Below the pieces are notes generated by a model. The model searched no databases, had not been told where the DNA came from, and worked only from the letters and a program-made list of their open reading frames with translations. DNA of 64,000 nucleotides from Nocardia spumae (GTDB taxonomy: Bacteria > Actinomycetota > Actinomycetes > Mycobacteriales > Mycobacteriaceae): positions 434,001 to 498,000 of the forward strand of contig NZ_JAJFZL010000001.1 of the NCBI RefSeq assembly GCF_020733635.1. Reading direction: 5' to 3'. Numbering within the stretch: the stretch's first letter is position 1; each line of letters begins with the position of its first letter. Positions 1-8,502 of the stretch are shown here, piece after piece. The position numbers and the translations under genes were made by a program.

Positions 1-1
1 T

Positions 2-37
2 GACGAGTTCGAGGCGCTCAAGGAGCGTCTGGGCTAG
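2..37 (+). CDS. C-terminal fragment of a CDS entering from the left
   Basis: Reading from base 2 the last 11 codons are DEFEALKERLG followed by TAG, and a strong hairpin terminator lies 34 bp further on, so this is very probably the real end of a gene. Eleven residues do not identify a family. The acidic-basic C-terminal helix resembles the end of GTP-dependent phosphoenolpyruvate carboxykinase, and pckA (Rv0211) lies near the Rv0224c region in M. tuberculosis, but this is only a suggestion. Confidence 0.5.
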   Translation, partial: DEFEALKERLG

Positions 38-71
38 TCACCCGCGGCCACCCGGCCGATGACCGATTCCA

Positions 72-104
72 CCGCCCGCCCCGTCGCATCGACGGGGCGG
101 GCGG
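72..104 (+). terminator. Perfect 15-bp hairpin terminator
   Basis: Bases 72-86 and 90-104 are exact reverse complements with a 3-nt loop (CAT). The stem is almost pure G+C and is followed by TGTCTCATTT. It closes the transcription unit that ends at base 37. Confidence 0.85.
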
Positions 105-291
105 TGTCTCATTTCCACCGTTCCGGCTGCAAAGTGGCGCGCCTGTCCTATTCTGAATGTGTTCTGCATCTCACGAATAACCCGCACGGTTGCGGGAAAT
201 TAACTACTCGGCTGAACTGAATGCGTGCTGGTGCTCGTCGATTCTGTCTGTCTGGCCGACTGGTCGGGGTATGTGGGAGGTGGGTGTAGGC

Positions 292-501
292 ATGACCGAA
301 CTCGAGTTCGAACCGGCCGATGTCTCGGCGTTAGCTGACGCCGATTCCGTGGTGCGGCCCGCGAGTACGCCGTTGCGCCGCGCCGCGGCCCGGTTGCAGG
401 CGGTGCTGCCGCCCGGATGGCGGGTGGAGGTGGACCCGGCAGCGACTCGGCCGCAAGGTGATCCGCAGCCGGCGTTGCGGGTTCGGATGTCGGAGAACTG
501 A
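292..501 (+). CDS. Small hypothetical protein, 69 aa
   Basis: ATG at 292 (MTELEFEPADVSALADADS) gives an acidic N-terminus followed by a basic, Ala/Arg-rich segment and a short C-terminal stretch. I do not recognise the family. GGGAGG at 275-280 lies about 11 bases upstream. In-frame starts at 190 and 271 would only add low-complexity sequence that lies in the leader. There is no signal peptide, membrane segment or cysteine cluster. It stands alone between a terminator and another small unknown gene on the same strand, 199 bp away. It looks like a lineage-specific small soluble protein; expression is unproven. Confidence 0.45.
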   Translation: MTELEFEPADVSALADADSVVRPASTPLRRAAARLQAVLPPGWRVEVDPAATRPQGDPQPALRVRMSEN

Positions 502-700
502 TTCGATTCGTTTCCCCTGTGAATCGCACTCCGCATAGCGGACATCCGGGGCGTACCGCCCAGGAGAAATGGCGCGAAATCCTCCCTGCTGGTTCGCTTT
601 TCGCAAAACGCACTATTGCGTTTCCGCCGCTCACGGAGCATGCTTAGAGCAAATATCTGTCGGACGATTTTACAGATGCAATCGCAGGGGAGTCCGAATC

Positions 701-985
701 ATGGCGGTGCAAGTGGTCGGCCGATCGCTGATGACCAGTGATCAGACCCCACATCAGGCGAGGTCCGTCGGTACCGGGGGCTGGGTGGTGTCATTTCTGC
801 CCGGCCGGACCTTGACGCTCGAGCAGGCGACGGCGGCGCTGCAGGCGGCGGAGGCGGTGGCGGCGGTCCGCTCACTGGCCAACCGGGTAGGCCTGACCCC
901 GCTGGAAACCGTCGGTCTGGCGATGCAGGAGCCGCCGTGGAGCGAACCGGCCCGGCGCAGCCGTCGGCGCGGCTGGCTGGAGTGA
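701..985 (+). CDS. Small hypothetical protein, 94 aa
   Basis: ATG at 701 (MAVQVVGRSLMTSDQ) is preceded by AGGGGAG at 685-691. Upstream in-frame codons to 569 look like leader sequence. A second ATG at 731 is possible. The protein has a predicted helical middle (TLEQATAALQAAEAVAAVRSL) and a basic tail ending RRSRRRGWLE. No motif is recognised. Its stop abuts the stop of the convergent methyltransferase gene with no gap, so no separate terminator is visible. Function unknown. Confidence 0.5.
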   Translation: MAVQVVGRSLMTSDQTPHQARSVGTGGWVVSFLPGRTLTLEQATAALQAAEAVAAVRSLANRVGLTPLETVGLAMQEPPWSEPARRSRRRGWLE

Positions 986-1798
986 TTACCGGGTCGGTGC
1001 GGCAGCGCCGCCGGCGCCCGGTTTGGTCGCGACGATCACGAGATTGCTGACGAGAAGTTCGCGCAGGCCCGGTATCCGGGGCACCCACCATGCCCAACGC
1101 GGGTGGTAGCGCGGGAACGTCGCCAGGATGTGCGCCCGCCCCTCGGCCGCACGGGCCCAATCCAGCCCTTCGGCGGCGGTGACCGCGAACAGTGAGGTGC
1201 CGAAGCGGTTCTTCGGCGCACGGCCGGTGCGCCGGGTGTAGCGCCGTGCCGCGAACTCACCACCGAGGTAGTGCCACGGTCCGGTCTCGTGACCGCCGAA
1301 CGGTCCCAGCCATACCGTGTACGACAGCATCATCAGACCGCCCGGTTTGATGATGCGCAGCATCTCGTCCGCCATCAGCCAGGGGTGCGGCACATGTTCC
1401 GCGACATTCGACGACAGGCAGATATCGACCGCGTCGTCGCGGATGGGAAGCGCCATCCCGGACCCCCGCACCGCGCCCGCGACGGTGAGACCGGCGGCGT
1501 GCATCTCGGTCGGATCGGGTTCGATCGGCAGATATCGCGCGCCCGCGGCGCCGAACTTCGCCGCGAAATAGCCGGGTCCGCCGCCTACATCGACGATGGT
1601 CGTGCCGCGCAGGTCGCGGCCCGTCAGATCGCGGTAGAAATCGGCGATCAGGTCGGCGGTGTCGGTGGCGATTCCGCCGTAGAAGCGGGCCGGATCGGTC
1701 TGCTCGAAACGGAAACTGCCCAACAGGCGCAGCGAACGGCGAAGGGTGGCCCGGCGCGCGAAGCGGGGACGCGGTCCGGTTGCGTCGGATCGAAGCAT
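986..1798 (-). CDS. Class I SAM-dependent methyltransferase, Rv0224c-like
   Basis: A 270-aa protein. The SAM-binding motif I is VDVGGGPGYFAAKFG at about residues 70-84, followed by an acidic residue in PIEPDP and a motif-III-like IIKPGGLMML. A conserved SSNVAEHVPHP segment sits in the middle. The length and sequence fit the mycobacterial Rv0224c family, whose substrate I do not know. The next gene is divergent (start 1926) and encodes a GT4 glycosyltransferase, the same pairing as Rv0224c/Rv0225, which suggests a role in envelope glycoconjugate methylation. That role is inference. The start is ATG at 1798; the 127-bp gap to the divergent gene holds both promoters. Confidence 0.85.
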   Translation of the reverse strand: MLRSDATGPRPRFARRATLRRSLRLLGSFRFEQTDPARFYGGIATDTADLIADFYRDLTGRDLRGTTIVDVGGGPGYFAAKFGAAGARYLPIEPDPTEMHAAGLTVAGAVRGSGMALPIRDDAVDICLSSNVAEHVPHPWLMADEMLRIIKPGGLMMLSYTVWLGPFGGHETGPWHYLGGEFAARRYTRRTGRAPKNRFGTSLFAVTAAEGLDWARAAEGRAHILATFPRYHPRWAWWVPRIPGLRELLVSNLVIVATKPGAGGAAAPTR

Positions 1799-1925
1799 GG
1801 CCGGGCCAGTCTGTCACAACGTGTCGTGACCTCTCACAGCAGATAACCGGCCACCGTAGCGACTCGAACGCGCCGACGGCCGCTATGGTGGAGCCCACTG
1901 TCATCCGATGCGATCTGGAGAAGTC

Positions 1926-3242
1926 GTGCGCCCTACCAGCCCCAGCGACCCGTCGGCGGTTGCGCAGGCGCACGGCACGAGACAGGGCGAAACCGCCGTA
2001 TCGGCAGCCCGGACAGCATCGGCCGAGGTCGCACCCGCCGTCGTCACGGCGTCCGCGCGGCGTGAGTCGGTGCGCGAGGTGTTGCTGTTGTGCTGGCGCG
2101 ATACCGGACATCCGCAGGGGGGCGGCAGCGAGCGGTACCTGGAACAGGTCGGTGCCCAGCTGGCCGCGCGCGGGGTGAAGGTGACGCTGCGGACCGCGCG
2201 ATATCGCGGCGCGGCGCGGCGGGAACGGGTCGACGGGATCGAGATCAGCCGGGCCGGGGGCCGCTACAGCGTCTATCCGCGTGCGCTGGCGGCGATCGCC
2301 GCGGGGCGCCTCGGATTCGGCCCACTGCGCGGTGTGCGCCCCGATGCGGTGATCGATACCCAGAACGGAATCCCGTTCTTCGCGCGCACGGTGTCGGGTG
2401 CGCCGTCGGTGGTCCTGGTTCACCACGGTCACCGTGAGCAGTGGCCGGTGGCGGGGCGCGTGATCGGCCGGATCGGCTGGTGGATCGAGTCATGGCTGTC
2501 CCCCCGGGTACATCGCCGTGACCAGTATCTGACGGTATCGCTGCCCTCGGCCGAGGAACTGGCATCGCTCGGCGTGGACCCGATGCGGGTGGCGGTGGTG
2601 CGCAACGGTGCGGAACCGATACCCGCACAGTCACCGACCGGCGCCGAACCGATGCGCACGCCGTACCCGAGTGTGGTGGTGCTGTCGCGACTGGTGCCGC
2701 ACAAGCAGATCGAGGACGCACTGGCCGTTGTCGCCGGTCTGCGCCACCGCCTACCGGGCCTGCGCCTGGACGTGGTCGGCGACGGTTGGTGGGCCGACAA
2801 CCTGAAACACCGTGCGCGCGAACTCGGTATCGCCGATGCGGTCGATTTCCACGGTTATGTCGACGAGCCGCGCAAACACGAATTGCTCTCTCGCGCTTGG
2901 GTTCAGGTTTTGCCCTCCCGCAAGGAGGGCTGGGGGCTCGCGGTGATCGAGGCCGCCCAGCACGGCGTCCCGACCATCGGTTACCGCAGTTCGCGCGGTC
3001 TCACCGATTCCGTCGTCGACGGCGTGACCGGCGTTCTGGTCGATGATTCGGCGCAGCTCACCGAGACCGTGGGCGAGCTGCTCACCGACTCCGGGGCACG
3101 CATCGTGATGGGTGCGAAGGCCCGGGCCCGTGCGCGCGAATTCTCCTGGGAGCAAACCGGTTACGGGGTGGGGCAGGTGCTGGCCGCCGCGGCGCGCGGC
3201 GAATTCGTATCGGGTCTGGTCACCGGACGTTCCCCGGAATAG
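1926..3242 (+). CDS. GT4-family glycosyltransferase, Rv0225-like
   Basis: This is a 438-aa GT-B-fold glycosyltransferase. The N-terminal domain begins with the Gly-rich nucleotide-sugar motif GGGSERYLEQ at residues 65-74. The C-terminal domain has a typical SRLVPHKQIEDAL segment and the retaining E-x7-E motif KEGWGLAVIE (E334 and E342). GTG at 1926 is chosen because GGAG lies 5 bases upstream; an in-frame ATG at 1908 would add six residues without a good ribosome-binding site. The first ~50 residues are Ala/Ser-rich and probably disordered. It is divergent from the methyltransferase gene and convergent with the large membrane protein. The sugar donor and acceptor cannot be read from the sequence. 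Confidence 0.85.
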   Translation: MRPTSPSDPSAVAQAHGTRQGETAVSAARTASAEVAPAVVTASARRESVREVLLLCWRDTGHPQGGGSERYLEQVGAQLAARGVKVTLRTARYRGAARRERVDGIEISRAGGRYSVYPRALAAIAAGRLGFGPLRGVRPDAVIDTQNGIPFFARTVSGAPSVVLVHHGHREQWPVAGRVIGRIGWWIESWLSPRVHRRDQYLTVSLPSAEELASLGVDPMRVAVVRNGAEPIPAQSPTGAEPMRTPYPSVVVLSRLVPHKQIEDALAVVAGLRHRLPGLRLDVVGDGWWADNLKHRARELGIADAVDFHGYVDEPRKHELLSRAWVQVLPSRKEGWGLAVIEAAQHGVPTIGYRSSRGLTDSVVDGVTGVLVDDSAQLTETVGELLTDSGARIVMGAKARARAREFSWEQTGYGVGQVLAAAARGEFVSGLVTGRSPE

Positions 3243-3290
3243 TCCTCGGCGCCCGGAACTCGGGTCCGGGTAGTCGGCGCGGCGCTCTCG

Positions 3291-5150
3291 TCATCGGATG
3301 GTAGCGCTCCGCCGCCGGCCGATCGACGCGTCGATCACGGCCGCGACCAGCCCGCCCAGCAGTAACGCCGCCCACAGCGCATGTGTGGTGAGCGCGATGG
3401 CGCGGTCACCCGGCGACGCCTTCGCCACCTCCCGCACGCCGGGTATCCGATAGAGGGTGAGGTCGTCATCGGAGTACACCGGCTCCATCTGTGCCACAGT
3501 CCGATTCGAATCCCCGAGGGCGCCGGGAGTGCGGTGCTCGACGAGTATCCACCCCACCCCCCGCGCGGCGAGTTCGGCGGGCGGCGCCCCACTCAGCAGC
3601 AGGTTCTCCACTCGCTGTGCGCGCGCGCCCTCACCCGCGACCACCTGTCCGCGCACCGGCAGGACGCCGGTTTGCAGGACGTTCGAGCGCAGCATACGCG
3701 GTGCGGGGTCCAGTACCGGAACCCTTCCGCTGCGGGGGAATTCGCGAAACATGCCCGCGGGCAGGACCGCGACGTCGCCGGGGCCGTCGACGATGTCGGC
3801 CACTCGCTGCCAGGCAGCGGGGTAGTGCACCGGTCGCAGGGCGCCGCCGATTCCCCACGCCAGATCGGGCAGGGTGAGGATCAGCGCGGCGACATACAGG
3901 ACCGCGACAAGTGGTTGTGCCGCCACGGTATTCGAGGTCTCGGCTTTCGTGCCGCCCCGGCGGGCGCACGCGGCGAGAGTGCGACAACCGGCCGCGGCGC
4001 ACAGGGCGAAGGCGGGCATGGCCAGCGCCACATACTTCTGCGTATCGCGCAGCAGCCCGGCGCCGGGGATCCACTCGATCACGGATTCACCGATCGACAG
4101 GCCCCAGGCCGTCGCGCCCAGGGCCGGCAGCAGGATGCTGACAGCCGCCAGCGCCAGCAGCATCCGGCGGGGGTGGCGGGTGGCCGGGTCACCGGCTGTG
4201 GCCACCGCGAATACCCCGGACAGGACGGTGCCCAGCAGTACGAGTGTCGCGACGATCGCGAACCACGTGGTCCGCGAATCCGGTACAGCGTCACCGTTCC
4301 AGATGCCGCCGAGTCCGGCGAGGCTCGCGAGTGTGCCCAGTCCGGGTTCCGCACGCGCCGCGAACGCTGCCACACCGGCCGGATCGGAGGGTTCGGCGCC
4401 GCTGCCGGACAGGGCCGTCGCCACCAGCCAGGGACTCGCACTGAGCAGCCATACGCCGATCGTGCCGAGCAGATTCCGCCGTCCGACGGTCAGCACGGCG
4501 ACCAGTCCCGCCAGCAGTGATCCAGTCGGGGTCAGTCCGGCGGCGGCGAGGACACCGGCGAGCATGAGCCACCGGCGGAGCGCGGGCATCGTTCCCATCC
4601 GGTCGACGAGAACCGAGTGGATTCCGATGCGCCGGGCGAACAGGACCGTCCACGGCAGCGCCGCGTATCCGGTCAGCAGGCTCCAGTGACCCTGCAGCAG
4701 TCGCTCGGCCACATACGGGTTCCAGATCGCCACGGTCGCGGCGACCAGTTGCGGCGCCAGCGATACCCGCAACAGCGCCCGGGCCAGTCGGGCCGCACCC
4801 CAGCCGGCGGCGGTCAACGCCACCACCAGCACGATCTTGACGACGATCCCGCCGTCCACGATCACCGAGAGTGCGGCCAGCAACCCGTCCTGCGGTACCG
4901 CGCGCGGCGCGGCATCGCCGAGTCCCAGCGCCGCATCGGTCGCGTACGACCGCGGTGTGCTGACGGCATCGCGCAGCAGCAGATATCCGGATCCGAGCAG
5001 TGGGCCCACGACGATCAGCGCCAATGCCAGGCTGTAGACCACCGGCACGATCCGCTCCCGCGTCGACGCGCCGGGCGGGCGGACCCGCGGGCCGCCCGTC
5101 GGATCCGGTGGCGAGCCGGTGTCGTCGCCGTATTCTCGAGCCCCGGTCAC
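3291..5150 (-). CDS. Large polytopic membrane protein, Rv0226c-like
   Basis: A 619-aa protein with roughly ten to twelve hydrophobic segments after a short charged N-terminus. A conserved loop reads WNPYVAERLLQGHWSLLTGY, followed by an amphipathic domain and a last membrane segment close to the C-terminus. The architecture resembles GT-C-type envelope enzymes, and length and neighbours match mycobacterial Rv0226c, an uncharacterised envelope protein. The start codon is GTG at 5150, with no clear Shine-Dalgarno sequence (leaderless start possible). It is convergent with the glycosyltransferase 48 bp away. A role in lipid-linked sugar transfer or export is inference. Confidence 0.75.
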   Translation of the reverse strand: MTGAREYGDDTGSPPDPTGGPRVRPPGASTRERIVPVVYSLALALIVVGPLLGSGYLLLRDAVSTPRSYATDAALGLGDAAPRAVPQDGLLAALSVIVDGGIVVKIVLVVALTAAGWGAARLARALLRVSLAPQLVAATVAIWNPYVAERLLQGHWSLLTGYAALPWTVLFARRIGIHSVLVDRMGTMPALRRWLMLAGVLAAAGLTPTGSLLAGLVAVLTVGRRNLLGTIGVWLLSASPWLVATALSGSGAEPSDPAGVAAFAARAEPGLGTLASLAGLGGIWNGDAVPDSRTTWFAIVATLVLLGTVLSGVFAVATAGDPATRHPRRMLLALAAVSILLPALGATAWGLSIGESVIEWIPGAGLLRDTQKYVALAMPAFALCAAAGCRTLAACARRGGTKAETSNTVAAQPLVAVLYVAALILTLPDLAWGIGGALRPVHYPAAWQRVADIVDGPGDVAVLPAGMFREFPRSGRVPVLDPAPRMLRSNVLQTGVLPVRGQVVAGEGARAQRVENLLLSGAPPAELAARGVGWILVEHRTPGALGDSNRTVAQMEPVYSDDDLTLYRIPGVREVAKASPGDRAIALTTHALWAALLLGGLVAAVIDASIGRRRSATIR

Positions 5151-5235
5151 GGTGAGTCACCCTACGTCGGGCCGATATGCGGTCGGGACGGGGAATGCGA
5201 TGATGTCAGCGCGTCGAGGAAGGGGATGGCCGGGC

Positions 5236-5733
5236 ATGGAGAGCTGTGGCGAATGTGGATTCGAGTACCGGCCCGCGGCGGCGCCCGCGGCCGCGGCCGC
5301 GATCACCTCCGGTATCGCGGATTTCGCGGCAACCCTGACCGGTGCTCGCGATCCGCGCCGGCGCCGGACCGCGCAGCAGTGGTCACCGCTCGAATACGGC
5401 TGCCATGTGCGCGATGTGCTGCTGGTGCAGCGGGAGCGAATCCTGCTGGCTCGTCGGACCACCCGCCCGGCCGTCCTCACCATGGGCCGGGACGAGCGTG
5501 CCGACCACGATGGTTACGCCGATCAGGATCCCGCCGCGGTAGCTCGGGAACTGACCATGTCGGCCCGGCTGCTGGCCAATGTGCTGGATCGGCTCACGGC
5601 CGAGGACTGGTCCCGGACGGTCGTCTACAACTATCCCGAGCAGACCGAACGGGATCTGCGATGGGTCGCGGTCCACACCGTGCACGAGGTGCGCCACCAC
5701 CTGCTCGATATCCGTCGCCAGCTCATGGACTGA
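5236..5733 (+). CDS. DinB/MDMPI-superfamily protein
   Basis: The 165-aa product starts MESCGECGFEY, a short Cys pair followed by the typical start of actinobacterial DinB-like proteins. It then forms a four-helix protein with a first conserved His (EYGCHVRDVLL) and a C-terminal HTVHEVRHHLLDI, the three-His metal site of this superfamily. Members include thiol transferases (bacillithiol, mycothiol) and many uncharacterised metal proteins. ATG at 5236 is preceded by AGGAAGGGG at 5217-5225; upstream in-frame ATGs near 5200 are weaker. It reads away from the Rv0226c-like gene and 66 bp ahead of a flippase gene. The substrate is unknown; a mycothiol-dependent role is only a family-level guess. Confidence 0.75.
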   Translation: MESCGECGFEYRPAAAPAAAAAITSGIADFAATLTGARDPRRRRTAQQWSPLEYGCHVRDVLLVQRERILLARRTTRPAVLTMGRDERADHDGYADQDPAAVARELTMSARLLANVLDRLTAEDWSRTVVYNYPEQTERDLRWVAVHTVHEVRHHLLDIRRQLMD

Positions 5734-5799
5734 GCCACGGCGCCACGGCCGGGACGAACCCGACTGGGACTGCGGCCGGCGAGGTGGGACCATGGCGGA

Positions 5800-7083
5800 A
5801 TGCTTGCCCTGCGCCGTCTACCCGTGGTCGCGGATATGACCCTGGTGACGGCGGGGGCCATGACCGCGAATGTCGCCGGCTACCTGCTGCAACTGCTCGC
5901 CGGACGGTGGCTCGGAGTGTCCGGATACAGCGAGTTCGCGAGTCTGCTGGCGGTGCAGCTGCTGGCCGCGGTGCCCGCGCTGGCGCTGCAGAATGTCGTC
6001 GCGCGGGAATTGGTGCGCGGTGCGGCGGGCGCGACGGTCCGCCGGCTCACCCGGCGCTGCGCGTTCATCGTCGCGGTGGTGGCGATCGCGCTGATACCGG
6101 TCGTCGCGGTGGTGCTGCACGTGAACGCGGTGGCGGCGGGCGGGGCCTTGCTGGCCGCGCCGGTGCTCGTACTGATATCCGGCGAACAGGGCATCCTGCA
6201 GGGTGATCAGCAGTTCCGCCGGCTGGCGGCCGTTCTCGGCGGCGTGGCGATCCTGAGGGTGACCCCGGCGGTGATCCTGCTGGCCGCGGGAGGCGATGCG
6301 GGTGTGGCCCTCTGGGGCGCCGCGCTCGGCCTGGTCGTCGCGGCGGCGGGGGCGCGCCGGATCACCGGGGCCCTGGGCCCGGTGACGGGTGCGGATCGAG
6401 CCCGCGAATCGGGTGCCGCGGCACCGGCATCCGGCCCAGCGCGCGCAGCCGATGTGGCGGCGGTGCTGCGGGCCGCGCAGGTTCAGGCCGCGCTGATGGC
6501 GCTGTCCTCGGCGGATCTGATCATCGCGCGCATCGTGCTGGATGACGTCGACGCCAGTCGATACGCCCTCGGCGCGATCGCGACGAAGATCGCCTTCTGG
6601 CTCCCGCAGGCCGTTGGCGTGGTGCTGTATCCGCGCATGGCGCAGCCGCAGCATTCGGTGCGCGCGTTGCGGTCCGCCCTGGCCGTGCTGGCGGTGATCG
6701 GAGCGGTCGCCGTGGCGGGTGCGGCGGTGCTGTCACCACTGGCGCCGCTGTTCGCCGGAAACGACTACGCGCCGATCGAGGGGTGGCTGTGGTTGTTCGC
6801 GCTCGACGGTGCGCTGCTCGCGGTCCTGCAGGGCGCGCTGTTGTCGGCCATCGCCGCGGACCGCACCGCACCGGCCGCCGTGATCTGGGCCGGGTTGGCC
6901 GTGGAGCTCGCGGTGACGCTGCCGTTCGTCCGCAGCCTGCCGGTGCTGATCGCGATCGCCACCGGAATCGCGGCGGTGGCAACGACACTGGTGGTCGCGG
7001 TCGTCATCCGCGGCGTGCATCGCGACCGCGCTCCCGAATCCGGCCGCGGGGCCGGCCGACTGTCACCGCTGCCGGGCGACTGA
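5800..7083 (+). CDS. Polysaccharide/lipid flippase-like membrane protein (MATE/Wzx type)
   Basis: This 427-aa protein is mostly hydrophobic with about 12 predicted membrane segments arranged as two similar halves. The N-terminal VTAGAMTANVAGYLLQLLAG and the second-half KIAFWLPQAVGVVLYPRMA are typical of polysaccharide-biosynthesis exporters. Such proteins flip lipid-linked sugars across the inner membrane. Its position between the GT4/Rv0226c-like genes and the DUF3068/acyltransferase/AftD block makes an envelope glycolipid plausible, but no substrate can be assigned. I do not recall a counterpart at this position in M. tuberculosis. GAGGTGGG lies about 12 bases before ATG 5800. A terminator hairpin follows the stop. 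Confidence 0.75.
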   Translation: MLALRRLPVVADMTLVTAGAMTANVAGYLLQLLAGRWLGVSGYSEFASLLAVQLLAAVPALALQNVVARELVRGAAGATVRRLTRRCAFIVAVVAIALIPVVAVVLHVNAVAAGGALLAAPVLVLISGEQGILQGDQQFRRLAAVLGGVAILRVTPAVILLAAGGDAGVALWGAALGLVVAAAGARRITGALGPVTGADRARESGAAAPASGPARAADVAAVLRAAQVQAALMALSSADLIIARIVLDDVDASRYALGAIATKIAFWLPQAVGVVLYPRMAQPQHSVRALRSALAVLAVIGAVAVAGAAVLSPLAPLFAGNDYAPIEGWLWLFALDGALLAVLQGALLSAIAADRTAPAAVIWAGLAVELAVTLPFVRSLPVLIAIATGIAAVATTLVVAVVIRGVHRDRAPESGRGAGRLSPLPGD

Positions 7084-7129
7084 GGTCCCCGCGCCGCGTC
7101 CGCTTTCCCGCCGTGCCCCGGATACGCGA

Positions 7130-7160
7130 GTGGCTCCCCGGTTCGAAACCGGGGAGCCAC
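7130..7160. terminator. Bidirectional terminator, 14-bp perfect stem
   Basis: Bases 7130-7143 and 7147-7160 are exact reverse complements around a 3-nt loop. The hairpin lies between the convergent flippase (ends 7083) and DUF3068 gene (ends 7183), so it can serve both. Confidence 0.85.
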
Positions 7161-7182
7161 GTCGGCGCTGGAAACGCTTGTC

Positions 7183-8322
7183 CTAGAGGTTCTTACTGAT
7201 GTCGATCTGCTGGGTGGGCGCGTCCGAGAACGCCTGGCCCGGCTTATCGCCCGGCGGGGTGGTGGAGGGCTTCTTCACCAGCCGGCCCGGCTTCGACGAA
7301 CCGTCGCCGCCGCGCAGGCCCAGCACCAGACCGGCGATCAGCGCGATCGCGCCCAGCACACCGAAGACGATCGGCAGCGTGCGGCCGTAGAGCGACAGCT
7401 CGTCCATGTACTTGCGGGCCTCGTCGGCCTGCGACTGCACGGTGTCGGGATCGAACACCAGGGTGGTGTTGATCGCGGTGACCTCCGGCTTGTCGGCGGT
7501 GCGCGAGTAGTACAGGTGCAGCTGTTCGGAACCGTTCACGATGGTGCCGGTCTGGGGTTCCACCCACACGTCGCGGGTGTTGGTGTAGTAGCGATCCATG
7601 GTGACATCGCCCTCGCCCTCGACGCCCCACTTGGCGGCCGGGAAGGTCAGCCGGTTGGTGGGCGAGGAGACGACCTTCGCCAGATCGGTCGGCGGCACCT
7701 GCTGCTGGAAGTGGTAGACCTTCAGATCGTTGATCTCGGTCTCCTCCACGAACTTCATATCGAACGACTGCCGCGCGTTGATATCGAAGTACGGGTAGGT
7801 GGTCTTCTCGGTGCCGAGGGGGAAGCGGTACTGAAGGCCGGTGTGCTGCACGGGATCCGGGACGCTGTTGCCCTTGCTGTCGACGGTGACGGCGATGGAG
7901 CCGTTCGGGTCGTCGTCGATCGGCTCACCGGTCTTGCGGTTGATGGTGACCCGGTCGATGGTCGCCGACAGCAGGCCGGTGTCACCGGTCTTGTCCTTGT
8001 TGCGCAGCGTCTGACCGGCCTGGATGGTCATGTTGGTCTTGTCCGAGGGGTCCTCGACGGTGAGGAACCGCTGCGAGATCAGCCCGACGTTCTTGTCGAT
8101 CTTCGCCGGGCCGTCGCCGGAGGTGAGCGACTTCGAGTCCAGCACCTCGCTGGGCGCACCGGCCTTGTTCGATGCGATGGTGGTGATCTCGAGGTCGAGG
8201 GGAGTCTTGGCCAACTGACTGACCCCGTAGGTTGGTATCAGTATCGCTGCGACGATCAACAGCGCACCGAGTCCCACGAGCAGGCAGGCCACCGTCCTCT
8301 TGGTACCGGCACTGAGTGCCAT
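7183..8322 (-). CDS. DUF3068 envelope protein ('porin PorA family'), Rv0227c-like
   Basis: The 379-aa protein has one N-terminal membrane segment (residues ~10-32), a long extracytoplasmic domain rich in beta structure, a second membrane segment near residue 330 (VFGVLGAIALIAGLVLGLRG) and a cytosolic Pro/Lys-rich tail. This matches DUF3068, often labelled porin PorA family in databases, although true PorA peptides are much shorter, so the label should not be read as proof of pore activity. ATG at 8322 is chosen because GAGGAGAG lies just upstream; a longer reading frame to 8397 lacks this. It is divergent from the acyltransferase gene, the same arrangement as Rv0227c/Rv0228. Confidence 0.85.
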   Translation of the reverse strand: MALSAGTKRTVACLLVGLGALLIVAAILIPTYGVSQLAKTPLDLEITTIASNKAGAPSEVLDSKSLTSGDGPAKIDKNVGLISQRFLTVEDPSDKTNMTIQAGQTLRNKDKTGDTGLLSATIDRVTINRKTGEPIDDDPNGSIAVTVDSKGNSVPDPVQHTGLQYRFPLGTEKTTYPYFDINARQSFDMKFVEETEINDLKVYHFQQQVPPTDLAKVVSSPTNRLTFPAAKWGVEGEGDVTMDRYYTNTRDVWVEPQTGTIVNGSEQLHLYYSRTADKPEVTAINTTLVFDPDTVQSQADEARKYMDELSLYGRTLPIVFGVLGAIALIAGLVLGLRGGDGSSKPGRLVKKPSTTPPGDKPGQAFSDAPTQQIDISKNL

Positions 8323-8502
8323 GCAAACTCTCCTCGTCGTCGAACAAGTCTCGTCCGGGTGCGCTTCACGACCGGGTGCGGTCATTACCACGAGCACTCG
8401 TGAGCCCCGACACTAACAGTCGTGTACCCCAACCGGGCGAGCTGAGGGCCGAAAACACCCCGAAAAAGCGCGTCCCCGCGAGATAGCGGCAGACTGGAGC
8501 CG